Shown piece by piece: positions 53,943-62,724 of a stretch of DNA of 64,000 nucleotides; the first letter of the stretch is position 1; each line of letters begins with the position of its first letter. Under the pieces are notes generated by a model. It worked only from the letters and a program-made list of their open reading frames with translations, ran no database searches and had not been told where the DNA came from. Made by a program: the position numbers and the translations under genes. Location of the stretch: the NCBI RefSeq assembly GCF_003416895.1, contig NZ_QVIO01000004.1:658709-722708 (forward strand), read 5' to 3'. The DNA is from Duganella sp. BJB476. GTDB taxonomy: Bacteria; Pseudomonadota; Gammaproteobacteria; Burkholderiales; Burkholderiaceae_D.

Positions 53943-56900
53943 ACGCTGGGGCCTTCCTGGGTCGATGGGGTGGGGAACAAAATGGCGGTCAGGTTGCGGG
54001 CGTTGTCGGCCCAGGTCTGCCACGGCATGCCGGACGAGGGCTGCACCTGGCCGGCCGCGTGCAGCCGCAGCCACTCGCGCACGGCGGCGGCCAGCGCGGC
54101 GCCGTCGTCGCCACTGAAGTATTGCGCGTGGGCGCCGGCGATCTCGCGGAACACCGGAATGTCGCGCGTGAGCAGCGGCAGGTCGTGGCGCGCGGCCTCG
54201 ATCAGCGGCAGGCCGAAGCCTTCGCCCTCGCTCGGGAACAGCAGGCAGGCGCAGTCGCGGTAGACCCGCTCCAGGTATTCGTCGCTGATGCCCTGCAGCC
54301 AGTGCAGGCGACGGCCCAGTTCCGGGTGGCCGCGCAGGCGCGCCATGATGGCCGGGATGGTGCGGCGGCCGCCGTCGGGCAAGCCCTTCCAGCCTTCGCC
54401 GCCGACCACCACCAGCCGCACGTCCGCGCCGGCGGCCCACAGCTGCTCGAAGGCGTCGAGCGCCTGCAGGTGGCCCTTGCGCGGCTCGATGGTGCCGACC
54501 ATCAGGAAGCTCGGCGCCGCGGCGATGTCGGCCAGCACGGCGGCGGCGTCGTCGGCCAGGCCGGTGCTCGGCAGCGAGGCGGCGATGTCGGCGCCGTGGT
54601 GCAGCACGGCGAACTGCGGCAACGGCCGCTGCGGCGCGTGCTGCTGCAGCCAGGCGCGGGTTTCGTCGGCCACCGCGCCGCTGATGCACAGCAGGCGGTC
54701 GGCGTTGTTGCTGACGGTGTGCAGCCATTTTTCAAACACGTCGTCCACCCGCGCCGGGAAGAACTCCGGCCGCAGCACCGGCAGCAGGTCGTGGATCAGG
54801 AAGTTGACGCTGACGCCGGCGTCGCGCCAGCGCTGGAACAGGCCGATGCGGCCGGCCTCGGTGACGGCGCCGGGGAAGAAGTCGGGGCTGTAGAACACGT
54901 CGCCGGCCGCCACCACCACTTCGTCCTCGATCACGCCGTAGCTGTCGGTGCCGGTCAGCGTGTGCTGGTAGCGGCGCGCGTAGCGGTAGTGCCAGCGGCC
55001 GCCCTCGTCGCTGAGGTAGACCGGCAGCACCTGGTAGCGCGTGCTGTGCAGCGCCATCAGCTCGGACAGCTGGGCCCGCACCACGCGCTGGATGCCGGTC
55101 TTCAAGTCTTCGCGCGCCACCGCCGAGACGTCGACCAGCAGCTGCGGGGCGACGCCGCCGCCGCCGACGCTGGCGTGGGGCTGGTCGGACAGCAGCGCCT
55201 GCTGCAACTGCTGCGCGCTCTGCTGCCAGGTCAGCCACGGCATGTCGGCCGAGGCCGGCGCGCGGCCGGCCGCGTGCAGCGCCAGCCAGGCCTCGATGGC
55301 GGACGCCAGGTCCTGCGGCGACTTGCCGTCGAAGTAGTAGGCGTGCTCGCCGGCCACCTCGCGGAACACCGGGATGGCGCGCGCGATGATGGGCAGCCGG
55401 TGCTGGGCCGCCTCGATCAGCGGCAGGCCGAAGCCTTCGCCTTCCGAGGCCGCCAGCAGCGCCGCGCTGTGCTGGTACAGCTGTTCCAGCATTTGGTCCG
55501 ACACGCCGGGCAGCCAGAACAGGCGCTGTTCGCGCTGCGGGTGCTGCTCCAGCTGCCTGACCAGGGCCTCGACCAGCCAGCCGTTCTTGCCGACGATGAC
55601 CAGGTTGACCGCCACCCCTTGCGCCCACAGCAGCTCGCAGGCGGCCAGCGCCTGGGCCTGGCCCTTGCGCGGCTCCAGCGTGCCGACCATCAGCAAGGTC
55701 GGCGCCTCCTGCAGCGCCTGCAGCACGCGCCCGGCGTTGTCCGGCAGGCCGGTGCTGGGGGCGCTGGCGTCGAGGTCGGCGCCCAGGTGGAAGTGGCTCA
55801 GCTTGAGCGGCGCCTGGCGCCGGTTGGGGCGGGTCGCCACCCACGCCGCCAGCTCCTCGGAGACGGCGCGCGAAATGGCGACGATGCCGTCGGCCGCGTA
55901 GGTGATGGTGTCGAGGTAGTCGGCGTAATACTTGTCGGCGGCGAAGGTGAAGCATTCGGGACGCAGCACCGGCAGCAGGTCGTACACCACGAACCACACG
56001 GCGACGCCGCGGCGGCGCATCGCCAGCAGCTGCGGCTGGTTCTGCGAGGTGATGTTGGAGGCCAGGTCGAGGCCGAGGAACAGGTCGCCGGCGCGGCTGT
56101 CGATGGGCGCGTCCTCCAGCTGCGGCGAGCGCACGCCCAGCATCTCGGCGGTGAAGCTGCGCGCGTAGCGGTAGCTGCGGTTGCTGCCTTCGCTGTACAC
56201 CGGCTCGACGCGGTAGCCGGCCGGCGGCGCCTTGATCAGCGCCAGCACGATGCTGCGCACCACGCGCTGGATGCCGGTCTTGTAGTCGGCCTGCACCAGC
56301 GCCGAGATATCGATCAGCATCTGGCGCGGCGTGGCGCCCGGCTGGTTGGCGGCGATGGAGGCGGCCGCGCCGATCAGCTGGCTGTCGTCCGGCGCCGGGC
56401 GGATGGCGCTGACGGCGGCCACCAGCTGGCGGTAGTGGCCGGCGGCGCTGTCGCGCGCCAGCTCTTCGATGGCGCCATGGTACTGGCGGCCGACGGCGGC
56501 CGGCGCGTGGTGCAGGCGCACGTGCGCGCGGCCGGCCTCGGCCAGCTGGGCGCGGCGCTGCGGCTGCGCGTACAGCTCGGCCAGCGCGGCGCTCAGCTGG
56601 GCGTCCTCGAACAGGTCGGGCAGCTTGACCAGCACCGCGTCCGGCAGGGTGGCGGCGGCGCCGTGGGCGTTGATGATGGCCGGCACGCCGTGCAGCAGGC
56701 AGTCCAGCACCGAGGCCGAGGTTTCGCCGCGGGTCTGGGTGCGCAGCTGCACCGCGACGTCGCTGGCGGCCAGGTAGTGCTGGTAATCGTCGGTGCTGAC
56801 GAAGCCGGTGATGGCGATGCTGGCCGGCGTGTCGTGGGCGGCGCCGGTGATCCTGCGCGCCAGCTCGGCGCCGTACTGGCCGCCTTCATTTTCGCCGACG

Positions 56901-58246
56901 AACAGCAGCCGGCAGTCGATCTGCCGCGCCAGCGGCGAGGCCAGGAAGGCGTCCAGCAGGCGGTGATTGAGCTTGGTCGGTCCCAGCATGCCGAAGCTGC
57001 ACACCAGGAACTCGTGTTCGGCGATGCCCAGCTGGCGGCGCGCGGCGGCGCGCAGTTCGGCCGGGGTCTGGCCGGCCGCCTGCGGCGGCAGGCCGCGCAG
57101 CAGCGGCAGCGTGCGCCAGGTGTCGGCGCTGCCGGGGCCGTACCATTGTTCGGCCAGCGTGCGCGAGAAATCGGAATGGACGATGACGCCGGCGGCCTGG
57201 TCCAGCACCGCCTTGTTGCTCGGCATGGCCCAGATCGACGGGTTGTGGCCCAGCTCCTTGTGCGCCAGCAGGCCGCTGTGGCCGTGCGAGGCGTACAGCG
57301 CGCGCACATAGGCCAGCGGCTGCACGCCCTCGCGTTCCATGTTGTCGATCACGCCGCTGAGGAAAAAGTCGTGCAGCACGACGATGCCGGGGTGGCGCTC
57401 GAGCAGCGGGAACATGTACTGGTGGGCGTTGGAATTGCCGAAGTGGTAGAGCAGGCGCTGGAAGTGCGGCGCCTGCTGGTCGAACTGTTCCGGCGTGAGC
57501 AGCGGCAGGCGGGCGCCCAGCGCGGTGGCGGCGACGCCGCCGGCGCTGGCGGCCGCGACCACCAGCGTGATGTCGTAGTACGGTTCCAGTTCGGCGATCA
57601 GCTCGACGCTGTAGTCGGCGATGCCGGATTTTTCCGGCGGCAGCGGCGAGATGTAGGCCAGCCGCGGACGGGCGGCGGCGGTGTTGGCGCTGGCGGCGCG
57701 CTGCGCCAGCCGGGCCGCGTGCGCCTGTTCCAGCGCCAGCCACAGCGCGGCGGCTTCGGCCTCGGCGTCGAGCCCGGCGGCGATCGCCGGCCGCACCAGC
57801 GCGGCGCCGCGCAGCGCCGCCTGCTGGCGCTCGGCCAGCGCCTTGTCGGCGGCGGCGCCGGCTTCGGTGTAGACCATGGCCACGCCGTCCGGGCCGGGGC
57901 CGAACACGGTGTCGTTGAGCGCGACGTCGAACAGGCCGGGCGCGAACACCGCGTCCGGGTTGAGGCTGGCGAGGAAGCCGTCGCGCACCAGGGTGGCGGC
58001 GTGGTGGCTCCAGCCGTGGCCGGCCGGGACTTCATAGCTGAGCAGTTGCGCCGGCGGCAGGCCGGCGAAGGCCAGCCGCAGGCGGTCGATGTGCTCGCTC
58101 TGGCCGGCGGCCAGCGCCAGCAGGACGGTGTGCGGGGTGCTGCGGGTGGCGGCCTGGCGCAGCAGCGCCTGGGCCAGCGCGAGCACCGCGTCCGGCGCGC
58201 GGGCGGCGCCGTTCTGGCAGGATTGGAGATCGATTACAAGGCGCAT
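53939..58246 (-). CDS. Giant protein with three GT-B (GT4-type) glycosyltransferase modules
   Basis: A 1435-residue cytoplasmic protein. Residues 1-190 are a weakly conserved helical part. Module 1 covers about 193-605, with SPLPPEKSGIADYS at its start and GETSASVLDCLLHGVPAI near its acceptor-end. Module 2 covers about 643-1020 and module 3 about 1036-1425. Both carry YKTGIQRVVR or LKTGIQRVVR, then VGT-EPRKG and SEGEGFGLPLIEAA, the donor-binding E-x7-E. Modules 2 and 3 are an internal duplication. Each module could add one sugar, so the protein may build a repeat unit. Start ATG at 58246, two bases from the FkbM gene. Confidence 0.82.
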   Translation of the reverse strand: MRLVIDLQSCQNGAARAPDAVLALAQALLRQAATRSTPHTVLLALAAGQSEHIDRLRLAFAGLPPAQLLSYEVPAGHGWSHHAATLVRDGFLASLNPDAVFAPGLFDVALNDTVFGPGPDGVAMVYTEAGAAADKALAERQQAALRGAALVRPAIAAGLDAEAEAAALWLALEQAHAARLAQRAASANTAAARPRLAYISPLPPEKSGIADYSVELIAELEPYYDITLVVAAASAGGVAATALGARLPLLTPEQFDQQAPHFQRLLYHFGNSNAHQYMFPLLERHPGIVVLHDFFLSGVIDNMEREGVQPLAYVRALYASHGHSGLLAHKELGHNPSIWAMPSNKAVLDQAAGVIVHSDFSRTLAEQWYGPGSADTWRTLPLLRGLPPQAAGQTPAELRAAARRQLGIAEHEFLVCSFGMLGPTKLNHRLLDAFLASPLARQIDCRLLFVGENEGGQYGAELARRITGAAHDTPASIAITGFVSTDDYQHYLAASDVAVQLRTQTRGETSASVLDCLLHGVPAIINAHGAAATLPDAVLVKLPDLFEDAQLSAALAELYAQPQRRAQLAEAGRAHVRLHHAPAAVGRQYHGAIEELARDSAAGHYRQLVAAVSAIRPAPDDSQLIGAAASIAANQPGATPRQMLIDISALVQADYKTGIQRVVRSIVLALIKAPPAGYRVEPVYSEGSNRSYRYARSFTAEMLGVRSPQLEDAPIDSRAGDLFLGLDLASNITSQNQPQLLAMRRRGVAVWFVVYDLLPVLRPECFTFAADKYYADYLDTITYAADGIVAISRAVSEELAAWVATRPNRRQAPLKLSHFHLGADLDASAPSTGLPDNAGRVLQALQEAPTLLMVGTLEPRKGQAQALAACELLWAQGVAVNLVIVGKNGWLVEALVRQLEQHPQREQRLFWLPGVSDQMLEQLYQHSAALLAASEGEGFGLPLIEAAQHRLPIIARAIPVFREVAGEHAYYFDGKSPQDLASAIEAWLALHAAGRAPASADMPWLTWQQSAQQLQQALLSDQPHASVGGGGVAPQLLVDVSAVAREDLKTGIQRVVRAQLSELMALHSTRYQVLPVYLSDEGGRWHYRYARRYQHTLTGTDSYGVIEDEVVVAAGDVFYSPDFFPGAVTEAGRIGLFQRWRDAGVSVNFLIHDLLPVLRPEFFPARVDDVFEKWLHTVSNNADRLLCISGAVADETRAWLQQHAPQRPLPQFAVLHHGADIAASLPSTGLADDAAAVLADIAAAPSFLMVGTIEPRKGHLQALDAFEQLWAAGADVRLVVVGGEGWKGLPDGGRRTIPAIMARLRGHPELGRRLHWLQGISDEYLERVYRDCACLLFPSEGEGFGLPLIEAARHDLPLLTRDIPVFREIAGAHAQYFSGDDGAALAAAVREWLRLHAAGQVQPSSGMPWQTWADNARNLTAILFPTPSTQEGPSV

Positions 58247-58248
58247 GT

Positions 58249-59769
58249 TCAGTGGTCGTTAGAGTGTTGTGCGCGGCGCAGGTCGTCGAGCACCTTGCGC
58301 GCCGACAGCGGCAGTTCGCGCAGCAGGTGCGGCACGGCGGCGGCGCCGACGGCCGGGTCGCCCTGCTTGATGGCCTGCAGGCTGCGGCTGATGGTGCTGC
58401 TCAGCTTGGGTGAGCGGCTGATCAGCGGGATCAGCACGCGGCGCAGCGCCGGGCGCGAGCTCAGCCAGCGCACCCCGCGGCGCACGCCGCTGTGCGCGGC
58501 GCGCACGGCCAGCTTGGGCAGGCTGTTGTCGCCGCGCCGGGCCAGCGCGCGCAGCGGCGCGGTGAGGCGCCACGAGCTGCTGGCGTACACCGCCGTCAGG
58601 CGTTGTTCCATCAGCGTGCCCCATTCGGCGGTCTGGTGCAGATTGTTTTCCAGCTGGCGCGCGGCGCTCTCGGACTGGCGCAGCTCGGCCTGCAGCTGCA
58701 GCACCTGGTCCTGGCGCTGTTGCAGCTGCTGCGTCAGTTGCTGGCGCATCTGCAGCATCTGTCCGCTCAGTTGTTCGGCGCGTTCGGCGCCGCTCCGCAC
58801 GGCGTCGTTGACGGCCTGTTCCAGTTCCTGCCCGCGCTGCACGGCGCGCGCGACGTCCTGTTCCAGCGCGGCGCTGTGGCGGGCCGCGCGGGCCACGTCC
58901 TGCTCCAGGGCCGCGGCATGGCCGGCCTCGCGCGCCACCGCCTGTTCCAGCTCGGCGCCGCGCTGCACCGCGCGCGTGACGTCCTGCTCCAGCGCGCTGC
59001 TGCGGGCGTCGGCGCTGCGCGCCAGCTGCCAGGTGCTTTCGACCTGCTGGTCGAGCTCCTTGCCGCGGCGCCAGGCCTTGTCCAGGTGGTGGGTGATGAA
59101 GTCGTCGAACACATTGGGCTGCAGGTGCAGCCGTTCGGCCAGTTCGGCGTGTTCGTCGGCGACGTAGTAGCGGTTCAGGCCGTCGAACCAGGCGTACTGG
59201 TAGCGGTGGCCGGTGACCAGCGCTTCCCAGTCGCCGTGGTTGCTGTCGCGGCTGTTGGGCATGATGGCTTCGACCACCACGATCCACGGCCGGCACAGCG
59301 TGAAGTCCATGCCGCGCAGCACGTCGCCCTCGAAGCCTTCGACGTCGATCTTGAGGAAGTGCACCTCGCCGCGCACATGCTCGCGGCAGATCTCGGCCAG
59401 GGTCAGCAGCGGCACCGTGTGCTCGACCACCTGGTGGCCGTGGGCGCGGTGGGCGGCGGCCACGCTGCTGTCGGTCGAGGCCCAGCCGTTGACATCGGGC
59501 ACGTCGAACAGCGTGATGCTGCCGCTCTCGGCGCCGGCCGCCACGTTCAGGTTGATGTCGCGCGGGCGCTGCTCGCGGAAGGCCGGGCCGTAGGACGGCA
59601 TCGGCTCGACGTTGATGCCGGACCAGCCCTGGTCGTAGAAGGCCTTGGTGACCGAGTGCAGTTCCGGATCGTTGGCGCCGACGTCGATGTAGCAGCCGGC
59701 CGGCACGTCCTTGAGCGCGCGCCACAGCAGCACGTCTTCAAAATTCTGGGCGTAGGAGATAAAGCTCAT
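58249..59769 (-). CDS. FkbM-family methyltransferase with coiled-coil repeats
   Basis: A 506-residue protein. The FkbM methyltransferase domain is at 1-215: CYIDVGANDPELHSVT near 26 (SAM loop), GINVEPMP near 51, and LKIDVEGFEGDVL near 139. It is followed by a coiled coil at about 235-385 that includes five exact 14-residue units (259-328). The C-terminal 110 residues begin YASSSWRLTAPLRAL, a tail also seen in other surface-sugar enzymes. It probably O-methylates a glycan. It is flanked by a four-base overlap with wzt and a two-base gap to the giant GT. Confidence 0.85.
   Translation of the reverse strand: MSFISYAQNFEDVLLWRALKDVPAGCYIDVGANDPELHSVTKAFYDQGWSGINVEPMPSYGPAFREQRPRDINLNVAAGAESGSITLFDVPDVNGWASTDSSVAAAHRAHGHQVVEHTVPLLTLAEICREHVRGEVHFLKIDVEGFEGDVLRGMDFTLCRPWIVVVEAIMPNSRDSNHGDWEALVTGHRYQYAWFDGLNRYYVADEHAELAERLHLQPNVFDDFITHHLDKAWRRGKELDQQVESTWQLARSADARSSALEQDVTRAVQRGAELEQAVAREAGHAAALEQDVARAARHSAALEQDVARAVQRGQELEQAVNDAVRSGAERAEQLSGQMLQMRQQLTQQLQQRQDQVLQLQAELRQSESAARQLENNLHQTAEWGTLMEQRLTAVYASSSWRLTAPLRALARRGDNSLPKLAVRAAHSGVRRGVRWLSSRPALRRVLIPLISRSPKLSSTISRSLQAIKQGDPAVGAAAVPHLLRELPLSARKVLDDLRRAQHSNDH
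58786..58995 (-). repeat. Five 42-base tandem repeats coding a heptad-pair coiled coil
   Basis: Each unit encodes 14 residues of the form ALEQDVxRAxxxxx or ELEQAVxxxxxxxx, that is two heptads. Units 1, 3 and 4 share ALEQDV and units 2 and 5 share ELEQAV. The array spans residues 259-328 of the FkbM protein. Confidence 0.85.
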
Positions 59770-60989
59770 GTGCGGGTGATCTCGATGGCGGGGTCCAGCC
59801 AGGCCGAACCCTCAAAATGGGGACGCTGCATGTTCACCACGGTAAACACCAGCGCCAGGTCGCGCCACTCGTAGTTGTTGACCAGGTGGGTGGCGGTGCT
59901 GACGATGGCGGTGGCCACCGAATAGCTGCCGGCGCCGAGGTTGGCGGCGAAGCGGAAGCTGTAGGTGACGCGCTGGCCGGCCTGCATGTCTTCCAGCGGC
60001 AATTCCTTCAGGTGGGTGTTGGTGCCGTACATGGCCTGGCCGAGCCGGTCCTTGATCATATAGCCGAGCACCATGCGCGGGATGGCCTCGTGCACCGCCA
60101 CGGTGATGCGCAGCGTGACTTCCTGGCCGACGTCGACCACTTCGACCGCCTCGCCGGCGTCGTTCAGCAGCACGATCTCGGCCACGGTGGCCTCGCCGGT
60201 GCCGGAGGTGACCTGCAGCTTGCCGTCGTCGCGCTGGTTGAGGCGCAGCGTGCTGTTCTCGCGTTCGGCGATCATGGCGTTGTAGTAGTCCATGATTTCC
60301 TCCGGCTTGCCTTCGCGCGCCAGGCGGCCGCCGTCGAGCAGGATGGCGCGGTCGCACACCGACTGGATCGCCTGCTTGTCGTGCGACACCAGCAGCAGCG
60401 TGGTGCCGGCGCGGCGGTACTGGCGGATCCGCTCGAAGCTCTTGTGCTGGAAATAGGTGTCGCCCACCGACAGCGCCTCGTCGACGATCAGGATGTCGGG
60501 GCGGCGCGCGGTGGCCACCGCGAACGCCACGCGCATCTGCATGCCGCTCGAGTACACCCGCACCGGCTGGTCGAGGTAGTCGCCGATTTCGGCGAAGGCT
60601 TCGATGTCGGGCATCAGCGCGCTGATCTCGTCGACCGTCAGGCCGATCAGCTGGCCGGCCATGTAGACATTCTGGCGGCCGGTGAAGTCGGGATGGAAGC
60701 CCATGCCCAGCTCCAGCAGCGCGGCCACGCTGCCCTGCATGTGGACGCTGCCGGTGCTGGGCTGGGTGGTGCCGGTGATCAGCTTGAGCAGGGTGCTCTT
60801 GCCGGCGCCGTTGATGCCGATCAGGCCGACCGCCTCGCCCGGCGCCACCTGGAAGCTGACGTCCTGCAGGATCCACTTGAGCTTGTGGCGCGGGCCGTTG
60901 AACGGCAGCATCCATTCGCCCAGGCGCGACCAGCGGTTGGGATAGAGTTTGTAGGCCTTGCCCAGATTGCTAACAGTAATTGCGCCCAT
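59766..60989 (-). CDS. wzt: Polysaccharide ABC exporter ATPase, Wzt type
   Basis: A 407-residue protein. The ABC domain is at 1-245, with Walker A GINGAGKSTLL near 58, signature YSSGMQMRVAFA near 147, and Walker B ILIVDEALSVGD near 166. The C-terminal part (about 265-400) is an extra beta-sandwich as in O-antigen Wzt proteins, where it binds the finished chain end. This points to export of a complete, end-modified polysaccharide through the partner permease. It overlaps its neighbours by one and four bases. Confidence 0.92.
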   Translation of the reverse strand: MGAITVSNLGKAYKLYPNRWSRLGEWMLPFNGPRHKLKWILQDVSFQVAPGEAVGLIGINGAGKSTLLKLITGTTQPSTGSVHMQGSVAALLELGMGFHPDFTGRQNVYMAGQLIGLTVDEISALMPDIEAFAEIGDYLDQPVRVYSSGMQMRVAFAVATARRPDILIVDEALSVGDTYFQHKSFERIRQYRRAGTTLLLVSHDKQAIQSVCDRAILLDGGRLAREGKPEEIMDYYNAMIAERENSTLRLNQRDDGKLQVTSGTGEATVAEIVLLNDAGEAVEVVDVGQEVTLRITVAVHEAIPRMVLGYMIKDRLGQAMYGTNTHLKELPLEDMQAGQRVTYSFRFAANLGAGSYSVATAIVSTATHLVNNYEWRDLALVFTVVNMQRPHFEGSAWLDPAIEITRT

Positions 60990-61789
60990 CAGAGTTCATC
61001 CACCATTTCACCCGCGCGCTTGCGGAACAGTTGCAGGCCCAGCAGGCAGGTCGCCAGCGCCGCGCCGACGGCCGGCAGCAGCGACAGCCATTGCGGCGGC
61101 TGGCCGCTGACCAGGATGGTCTGGTAGGCCTCGATCACCGCCGCCATCGGGTTCCACACCAGCAGGCCGCGCACTTCGGGCGGCAGGATGCTGGCCGGGT
61201 AGACGATGGGCGTGAACCAGAACCAGAACTGGATGAAGATCTGGAAGAACTGGCCGACGTCGCGGAAGAAGACGTTGAGCACGCCGAGCACCATGCCGAC
61301 CCCGATCGCCAGCGCGACCTGGATCAGCAGCACCGGCAGCAGCGCCAGGAACACGGCGCCGGGGAACTGGCCGGAGGCGATCAGGAACACGGTGAACAGG
61401 CCGAAGATGATGCCGAAGTTGACCAGGCCGTTGAGCACCACGATCAGCGGCAGGCAGATGCGCGGGAAGCTGATCTTCTTGAGCAGGTTGGCTTGTTCGA
61501 GGAACATGTTTTGCGCGCGCGAGGTGATCTCGGCGAACATGCCCCAGGCCAGCACGCCGGCGCACAGGTAGATGCTGTAGCCGTATTCGCTGGCGTTGCC
61601 GGGCAGGCGGTTCTTCATCACCTGGGAAAAGATCAGCGTGTAGACCAGGATCATGGCCAGCGGGCTGAGCACGGTCCAGGCGGCGCCCAGCATGGTGTTG
61701 CGGTATTTGGACTGGAATTCGCGCTTGACGCTGCCGAGCACGAAGCCGCGGTAACGCCACAGCCCGCGTAGCATGGCGATCGACATCAT
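60989..61789 (-). CDS. wzm: Polysaccharide ABC exporter permease, Wzm type
   Basis: A 266-residue protein with about six helices. The opening LVKREFxSKYRxSxLGxxW-like VKREFQSKYRNTMLGAAW (about 20-37) and the segment YGYSIYLCAGVLAWGMFAE near 68, plus NVFFRDVGQFFQIFIQFWFWFTPIVYP near 180, are diagnostic of ABC-2 polysaccharide permeases. It exports the chain across the inner membrane together with Wzt. No clear Shine-Dalgarno precedes the double ATG (61789/61786). It is the first gene of the minus-strand unit. Confidence 0.92.
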   Translation of the reverse strand: MMSIAMLRGLWRYRGFVLGSVKREFQSKYRNTMLGAAWTVLSPLAMILVYTLIFSQVMKNRLPGNASEYGYSIYLCAGVLAWGMFAEITSRAQNMFLEQANLLKKISFPRICLPLIVVLNGLVNFGIIFGLFTVFLIASGQFPGAVFLALLPVLLIQVALAIGVGMVLGVLNVFFRDVGQFFQIFIQFWFWFTPIVYPASILPPEVRGLLVWNPMAAVIEAYQTILVSGQPPQWLSLLPAVGAALATCLLGLQLFRKRAGEMVDEL

Positions 61790-61878
61790 GCGGCCCGTGC
61801 GCGCTGCGGTGAACGAGGGGAGGAAGGGCGGAGAGGCATCATGGGACAGGCACGCGGGGCGGAAATTACGAGACGGGG

Positions 61879-61907
61879 ATTATACCGCACGTCTTGTTAT
61901 GCAAGTA
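61879..61907 (-). promoter_or_regulatory. Candidate promoter of the wzm-wzt polysaccharide unit
   Basis: On the minus strand, TATAAT at 61884-61879 is a perfect -10. The -35 region (TACTTG with a 17-base spacer) is poor, which suggests an activator. The leader to the wzm ATG would be about 82 bases. Confidence 0.55.
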
Positions 61908-61916
61908 ACATGTTAC
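61905..61916. promoter_or_regulatory. 12-base perfect dyad upstream of the wzm promoter
   Basis: GTAACATGTTAC is a perfect palindrome that overlaps the edge of the weak -35 region, a typical position for a class II activator or a repressor. The neighbouring Crp/Fnr-family gene is an obvious candidate partner, but the site is not the classical TGTGA-N6-TCACA. Confidence 0.5.
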
Positions 61917-61955
61917 AGCTTGTCACACTGCGCAGCGACCGCCGCGCACGGCCGC

Positions 61956-62690
61956 TCAGTCGCCCTGCACCAGCTTTTGCAGCGCGTCCGGATCCTTGAT
62001 GAGCAGGCGGTGCGGCTCCTTCTGGACGATGCCCTGCTGGACCAGGGTCAGCAGCGCGCGGGTGACGGTCTCGCGGCTGGTGTTGATCATGTTGGCGATG
62101 TCCTGGTGGGTCGGCAGGTTTTCCACCACGGTGCCGTCCGGGTTTTTCTTCTGCATCAGCACGATGTAGGCGTAGATGCGCTTGGCCGTGTTGTTGATGC
62201 TGAGCAGGGCGCGGAATTCCGAGTCGCGCTGGATCTTTTGCGCCAGGTGGCGCAGCATCTGGCGCGCCACCGACGGCGAGTGCGAGAACAGGTTCATCGC
62301 CACCGGCGCCGGCAGGAAGGCCACCAGCACGTCGGTCATCGCCACCACCGAGGCCGAGCGGGTGGAGCTGTTGATCAGCGCGATCTCGCCGAAGAAGTCG
62401 CCCGGCACCAGCATGCGCAGGCCGATCGCGCGGCCGTCCTCGGTGACGTCGATCACCTGGAGCGAGCCCGACAGCAGGAACAGCAGGCCGTCGCCGCTGC
62501 CGCCCTTGTGCAGCACCACTTCGCGCTTGGCGTACTGGCGGATGCGCATTTCCGGCTTGATGGCCAGCACTTCCTCGTCCGACAGCTCGGACAGCAGCGG
62601 AATCTTGCGCAGATGGATCTGGATCTGGCGTTCTTCCGCGGGCGGTACGGCCGGCGGCGACAGGGGGGCAGGGGCGGGTGTGGACGTCAT
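61956..62690 (-). CDS. Crp/Fnr-family transcriptional regulator
   Basis: A 244-residue regulator. A cyclic-nucleotide-binding fold at about 25-150 contains LLFLLSGSLQV and VPGDFFGEIALI, where the GE pair and the following arginine-rich STRSASV segment resemble the phosphate-binding cassette. The helix-turn-helix is near 195-215 (THQDIANMINTSRETVTRAL). No Fnr cysteine set is present. The ligand may be cAMP, c-di-GMP or another; it cannot be read. The gene lies directly upstream of the polysaccharide operon in the same direction. Confidence 0.88.
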   Translation of the reverse strand: MTSTPAPAPLSPPAVPPAEERQIQIHLRKIPLLSELSDEEVLAIKPEMRIRQYAKREVVLHKGGSGDGLLFLLSGSLQVIDVTEDGRAIGLRMLVPGDFFGEIALINSSTRSASVVAMTDVLVAFLPAPVAMNLFSHSPSVARQMLRHLAQKIQRDSEFRALLSINNTAKRIYAYIVLMQKKNPDGTVVENLPTHQDIANMINTSRETVTRALLTLVQQGIVQKEPHRLLIKDPDALQKLVQGD

Positions 62691-62724
62691 GGTGCGATTG
62701 TAACGTGTTCGGCGGACGCCGGCT

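Noticed and set aside
52950..54728. 592-codon frame extending the GT2 gene upstream
   Set aside because: The upstream part is an out-of-frame reading of the giant GT. The true ATG at 53942 opens directly with the GT2 fold and overlaps the preceding stop.
58786..58995. Possible CRISPR array in the FkbM gene
   Set aside because: The repeats are contiguous 42-base in-frame units with no unique spacers.
54059..59167. 1702-codon open frame on the plus strand
   Set aside because: It lies wholly antisense to the giant GT and FkbM genes, and its composition (Arg, Ala, Gly, Gln, His rich) is that of a shadow frame in GC-rich DNA. It has no recognisable motif.
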